Source of the DNA: Paratinospora sagittata
Lineage: Eukaryota > Streptophyta > Magnoliopsida > Ranunculales > Menispermaceae
NCBI GenBank assembly: GCA_035771175.1
Contig: CM069608.1
Span: 28,210,019 to 28,274,018, forward strand
Direction of reading: 5' to 3'
DNA length: 64,000 nucleotides
The position numbers were made by a program, and so were the translations under genes. Below are positions 59,890-64,000 of the stretch, in pieces. The notes under the pieces were generated by a model. That model ran no database searches, was not told where the DNA came from, and saw nothing but the letters and a program-made list of their open reading frames with translations. The stretch's first letter is position 1. Every line of letters begins with the position of its first letter.

Positions 59890-62800
59890 ATGGAGGAGAG
59901 CACAAGCAATATGTACACAGGCAATATGATCAGGTTGACTGCATTTAATTATGCAATTTGGAAGCCGAAGATGGAAGATCTTTTATACATTAAAGATCTG
60001 TGGAAGCCGATTATAATGCCGAAGGAGGAAGCTGTGACTACAACTTCAACAGATGACAAAACACCAAAAACAACCAGCACAGACGCTGACTGGGCCGTGC
60101 TGAACCGAAAGTGTGCTGCTCAAATCAGACAATGGATAGACAAGAGCATTTTTCAAAACTTTGCTAATGAACACAATGCTTACGTTCTTTGGCAAAAGTT
60201 AGAAACAATGTATGCGAGGACAACCGTACAGAATAAAGCTAATCTGATACGACGATTAGTCAATGTGAAGTATAAAGATGGAAGCAGCGTATCGGAACAC
60301 ATGAGTGAGTTCCAAGGCATTGTAGATCAACTCAACTCTATGATGATGATCGTAGATGACGAGCTACAAGCGTTGTTGTTGCTGAGTTCTCTACCAAAAA
60401 GTTGGGACACTCTAGCTGTGTCAGTTAGTAACTCAGCTCCTGGCGGCAAGCTTACCATGGAGATGGTAAAAGACAGAATGCTGAACGAAGAGTCTCGACG
60501 AAAAGACAATGGTTATACTCCTGAAAGTGAAGCACTTGTCATGGAAAAACAAGGCAAACAAGAATGGCACAGAAGGAGTAAAAGCAGATATCCTCGTAAC
60601 CAAAGTCAGCAAAGAGGACGCTCGAAGTCCAGATCGTGGCATGACAAGAAGTGTCATCACTGCGGCAAGCCCGGACACTTCATTCGAGAATGTCGAAAGT
60701 TAAAGGCGGAACGATCCAGAAATCCAGAAGCAGAAGCCCGAACAAATGACACCGCAACTCTCACTGAAGAAGTCGTCATTGTTCGAGATGCTGATTATGT
60801 CAACCTTGCAAGTCAAGACTCTACATGGGTAGTTGACTCAGGTGCGTCCTACCATGTCACCTCACGACGAGATTTCTTCTCAGCCTACACGCAAGGTGAT
60901 TTCGGACGAGTGAGGATGGGAAATGATGATGCATCCAAAATTATCGGCATCGGTAATATTTATTTAGAAACTAACCTTGGATACAGGTTACTCTTGAAAG
61001 ATGTGAGGCATGTTCCAGATATCCGCCTCAATTTGATCTCCACCGGAATGCTTGATGACGATGGCTACAATAATAACTTTGGTGAAGGAAAATGGAAGCT
61101 CACCAAAGGAAACTTGGTAGTAGCCAGAGGCAAGAAAGATGCATCACTGTACCACACAGAAGCCAAGCTGTGTAAAGAAGAAGTAAATACCATGAGGAAA
61201 GAAGTTCCCACCGAGTTATGGCATAAGCGGCTCGGCCACATGAGTGAAAAGGGTCTCAGAATTCTTTCCAAGAAGGAGCACTTGCCAGGAATGACAGGTA
61301 CATCTTTACGTACTTGTGTTGATTGTATTATGGGTAAACAACACAGAGTTGCATTTCGTAGTTCCCCACCATCTAGAAAGGCAAATATTCTAGATTTAAT
61401 ACACACAGATGTCCGTACAATGAGTTGTAAGACACTAGGAGGTGCTCACTATTTTGTGACTTTTATTGATGATCACTCTAGAAAAGTGTGGGCCTTTGCT
61501 TTGAAAACTAAAGATCAAGTGCAGGAAGTTTTCAAGCAATTTCATGTAAAAGTTGAGAGAGAAACTGGCAGACGTTTGAAGTGTGTACGATCAGACAATG
61601 GCGGTGAGTATCGAGGATCATTCGAAGAGTACTGCAGAAATTTCGGCATCAGGCTGGAAAAATCGGTACCAAAGACACCTCAACACAACGGTGTTGCAGA
61701 GAGGATGAACAGAACCATTTGTGAAAGAGTCAGATGTATGCTCTCAAATGCAAAACTGCCAAACTCCTATTGGGGGGAGGCAATGAGGACAGCGGTCGAT
61801 TTAATCAACCTTTCTCCATCAGTTCCACTGAACTACGACGTACCAGAAAAAGTTTGGACGGGGAAAGATGTTTCTTACAAACACTTGAAAGTATTCGGCT
61901 GCAGAGCATTTGTTCACATCCCTAGAGACGAGAGGTCCAAGCTGGATGGAAAAGCGAAGCAGTGTATCTTTGTGGGATATTCCCATGAAGAATTCGGCTA
62001 CAGACTTTGGGATCCTGTCAACAAAAGGATTGTCAGAAGCAGAGACGTGGTGTTTCTTGAAGATCAGACGATCGAGGATTTTCAGAAACCTGAGAAGCCA
62101 CAATCAGAAGAACTTCCAGTGAATCTGGAACCAGTCTCTTCATCAACAAATTCAGATGACAAGGAAGCTACACCAGATACTGATGATGATGTTCCACCAG
62201 CTCACAGTTCAGAACAAGAACAAGTTCCTGAACAAATTCCTGAACAAATTCCTGAACAAGTTCCTGAACAAGTCCAACCAGAAGCACAACTAAGGAGATC
62301 CACCAGAGAGCGACAACCAAGTCAAAGATATCCTCCTAGTGACTATGTGATGCTCACTGACGGGGGAGAACCGGAGAGCTATACTGAAGCTATCACTGAC
62401 CAACATAAGACTGAGTGGATGAAAGCCATGCAGGAAGAAATGAAATCTCTGCATGAGAACCACACATTTGACTTGGTGAAATTACCGCAGGGAAAGAAAG
62501 CCCTCAAGAATAAGTGGGTGTACAGAATCAAAAGCGAAGAAGGTAGCTCGCAACCTCGATACAAAGCAAGATTGGTTGTGAAAGGATTCGGACAGAAGAA
62601 AGGCGTTGACTTCGATGAAATCTTCTCACCGGTGGTAAAAATGTCTTCAATCCGAGTTGTTCTTGGCTTGGCAGCTAGTCTTAATCTGGAGGTTGAACAA
62701 CTTGATGTAAAAACCGCATTCTTACACGGTGATCTTGACGAGGAAATCTATATGGAGCAGCCCGAAGGTTTCCAAGCCAAAAGAAAAGAGAAACTAGTAT

Positions 62801-63936
62801 GCAGGCTAAAGAAAAGTCTGTATGGTTTGAAACAGGCACCGAGGCAGTGGTATAAAAAGTTTGACTCGTTCATGGAGCAAACGGAGTACAACCGAACGAC
62901 AGCTGATCACTGCGTCTTCATCAAGAAATTCTCTGATGGTGATTTTATTATTCTTTTGCTTTATGTTGATGATATGTTAATTGTAGGCCAAGATATTGGC
63001 AAGATTAACACGTTGAAGAAAGAGTTGAGCAAGTTCTTTGCCATGAAAGACTTAGGACCCGCAAAGCAAATCCTTGGCATGAAGATTGTTCGTGACAGGA
63101 AGAGCAAGAGACTTTGGCTATCTCAAGAAAAGTATATTGAGAAAGTCTTAGAGCGATTCAACATGAGCAAAGCTAAACCTGTTAGTTCTCCACTGGCAAG
63201 CCACTTCAAGCTTACTTCGAGCCAGTGTCCTTCAAGCGAGGAGGAGAAATCAGAGATAAGCAAGGTGCCCTATGCATCGGTAGTTGGCAGTCTAATGTAC
63301 GCTATGGTATGCACCAGACAAGACATTGCTCATGCTGTTGGTGTTGTGAGCCGATTTCTATCAAATCCTGGAAAGGAACATTGGACAGCAGTCAAATGGA
63401 TACTCAGGTATCTTAGAGGTACTTCCAGTCATTGTTTATGTTTTGGTAATGGTAAATCTGTATTAGAAGGATTTACAGATTCAGATATGGCTGGCGACGT
63501 GGATACGAGAAAGTCGATATCCGGGTACCTAATAACCTTTGCAGGGGGAGCTGTCTCATGGCAATCACGATTACAAAAGTGTATTGCCTTAAGTACCACA
63601 GAAGCAGAGTATATTGCAATCACTGAAGGTTGTAAGGAGATCTTGTGGATGAAAAAGTTCCTACAAGAATTGCAGCAGAACCAAGAAAAATATGTTCTTT
63701 ATTGCGACAGTCAAAGCGCAATTCATCTCAGTAAGAACTCAACTTTCCACTCAAGATCCAAGCACATCGACGTGAGGTATCATTGGATTCGTGATGTGTT
63801 GGAAAATAAACTGTTGCAAGTTGAGAAGATCCACACTAATGACAATGGGGCAGATATGATGACAAAGTCCCTGACCAGAGAAAAACTTGCTATCTGTAAA
63901 AGGATTGCAGGTATGGAGGAGCTCTATTCCACATGA
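59890..63936 (+). CDS. Copia gag-pol polyprotein
   Basis: 1348 residues, no frameshift. Gag about 1-250; zinc knuckle CHHCGKPGHFIREC (255-268). Aspartic protease DSGAS (D316). Integrase: H445 and H450, C476 and C479, then catalytic D507, D569 and E604; the last two are 35 apart, one less than in Tnt1-type relatives as I recall them. A linker of repeated PEQ(V/I) units (about 775-800). Reverse transcriptase from about 857, with YVDD at 1025-1028. RNase H with D1197, E1238 and D1273, ending ADMMTKSLTREKL. All catalytic residues seem present, so the polyprotein could be active. The start is the first ATG after the leader, in an aaATGGAGG context. Confidence 0.95.
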   Translation: MEESTSNMYTGNMIRLTAFNYAIWKPKMEDLLYIKDLWKPIIMPKEEAVTTTSTDDKTPKTTSTDADWAVLNRKCAAQIRQWIDKSIFQNFANEHNAYVLWQKLETMYARTTVQNKANLIRRLVNVKYKDGSSVSEHMSEFQGIVDQLNSMMMIVDDELQALLLLSSLPKSWDTLAVSVSNSAPGGKLTMEMVKDRMLNEESRRKDNGYTPESEALVMEKQGKQEWHRRSKSRYPRNQSQQRGRSKSRSWHDKKCHHCGKPGHFIRECRKLKAERSRNPEAEARTNDTATLTEEVVIVRDADYVNLASQDSTWVVDSGASYHVTSRRDFFSAYTQGDFGRVRMGNDDASKIIGIGNIYLETNLGYRLLLKDVRHVPDIRLNLISTGMLDDDGYNNNFGEGKWKLTKGNLVVARGKKDASLYHTEAKLCKEEVNTMRKEVPTELWHKRLGHMSEKGLRILSKKEHLPGMTGTSLRTCVDCIMGKQHRVAFRSSPPSRKANILDLIHTDVRTMSCKTLGGAHYFVTFIDDHSRKVWAFALKTKDQVQEVFKQFHVKVERETGRRLKCVRSDNGGEYRGSFEEYCRNFGIRLEKSVPKTPQHNGVAERMNRTICERVRCMLSNAKLPNSYWGEAMRTAVDLINLSPSVPLNYDVPEKVWTGKDVSYKHLKVFGCRAFVHIPRDERSKLDGKAKQCIFVGYSHEEFGYRLWDPVNKRIVRSRDVVFLEDQTIEDFQKPEKPQSEELPVNLEPVSSSTNSDDKEATPDTDDDVPPAHSSEQEQVPEQIPEQIPEQVPEQVQPEAQLRRSTRERQPSQRYPPSDYVMLTDGGEPESYTEAITDQHKTEWMKAMQEEMKSLHENHTFDLVKLPQGKKALKNKWVYRIKSEEGSSQPRYKARLVVKGFGQKKGVDFDEIFSPVVKMSSIRVVLGLAASLNLEVEQLDVKTAFLHGDLDEEIYMEQPEGFQAKRKEKLVCRLKKSLYGLKQAPRQWYKKFDSFMEQTEYNRTTADHCVFIKKFSDGDFIILLLYVDDMLIVGQDIGKINTLKKELSKFFAMKDLGPAKQILGMKIVRDRKSKRLWLSQEKYIEKVLERFNMSKAKPVSSPLASHFKLTSSQCPSSEEEKSEISKVPYASVVGSLMYAMVCTRQDIAHAVGVVSRFLSNPGKEHWTAVKWILRYLRGTSSHCLCFGNGKSVLEGFTDSDMAGDVDTRKSISGYLITFAGGAVSWQSRLQKCIALSTTEAEYIAITEGCKEILWMKKFLQELQQNQEKYVLYCDSQSAIHLSKNSTFHSRSKHIDVRYHWIRDVLENKLLQVEKIHTNDNGADMMTKSLTREKLAICKRIAGMEELYST

Positions 63937-63937
63937 G

Positions 63938-63952
63938 GTGGAGGGGGAGATT
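63938..63952 (+). other. Polypurine tract of the Copia element
   Basis: gaggtggagggggagatt directly precedes the 3' LTR start at 63953; it primes plus-strand synthesis. It begins within two bases of the gag-pol stop. Confidence 0.88.
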
Positions 63953-64000
63953 TGTTGGTCAACCTCATGTTTTCACGTGGGTTGTAGATGGCCAACGTTT
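63953..64000 (+). repeat. 3' LTR of the Copia element, first 48 bases
   Basis: TGTTGGTCAACC onward, identical to the first 48 bases of the 5' LTR. Cut by the window end. Confidence 0.95.

Larger units (their letters stand above)
59078..64000 (+). mobile_element. Ty1/Copia LTR retrotransposon, apparently intact, 3' LTR cut by window
   Basis: 5' LTR 59078-59670, primer site 59674-59685, one gag-pol ORF 59890-63936, a purine tract, and the 3' LTR from 63953. The visible 48 bases of the 3' LTR are identical to the 5' LTR, and the ORF has no break, so the insertion looks recent. The protein order (integrase before RT) defines Copia. Layout and motifs resemble the Tnt1/Tork group. The left flank before 59078 is attac; the right TSD copy is outside the window. 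Confidence 0.95.

Noticed and set aside
62210..62290. CRISPR-like short repeats
   Set aside because: They are in-frame PEQ codon repeats inside the Copia ORF, without spacers.

Overview
The window reads as nuclear DNA of a eudicot plant. Genes are split by AT-rich GT-AG introns, protein families are plant ones (an abscisic-acid receptor, a pectin-degrading GH28 enzyme, an alpha-dioxygenase relic), and most of the space is plant-type transposons. No calls came from database searches: families were recognised by reading protein and DNA motifs. I cannot name the species.

Layout. 1-480: tandem foldback repeat with a tRNA-like promoter box. 1623-4810: pseudogene of a fatty-acid alpha-dioxygenase, split by an RTE-type LINE on the minus strand. 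5653-22594: a hAT-like MITE split by a decayed Ty3/Gypsy (Tat-type) retrotransposon (5956-22343). That element holds a solo LTR (12787-18688), which itself holds a second TG...CA insertion (15327-18231). The Gypsy and the two insertions inside it each keep a recognisable 5-bp target-site duplication (TSD). Between pol and the 3' LTR the Gypsy carries a decayed antisense extra ORF.

23936-24601: intronless gene for a small secreted protein of unknown function. 25218-32330 (minus): five-exon polygalacturonase-like gene, converging on the previous one; its long introns hold two SINEs and a 22-base G run. 35982-36790: reverse solo LTR related to the Gypsy, abutting a 1.86-kb tandem duplication (36791 to about 40570) full of hAT-like MITEs. 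41-49 kb: gene-poor, with MITEs, SINEs and a TRIM-like mini LTR element. 49148-51689 (minus): three-exon PYL abscisic-acid receptor. 52-59 kb: AT-rich, with Tourist-like MITEs and two SINEs. 59078 to the end: an apparently intact Ty1/Copia element with one 1348-codon gag-pol ORF; its 3' LTR runs off the window.

The three living host genes (secreted protein, polygalacturonase, ABA receptor) look unrelated in function; nothing suggests a cluster. The main interest is the layered transposon history, readable because so many TSDs survive, and a few odd structures: the antisense ORF, a possible captured host exon at the edge of the inner insertion, a 14-nt phased repeat in the Copia leader, and altered catalytic motifs in the GH28 enzyme.
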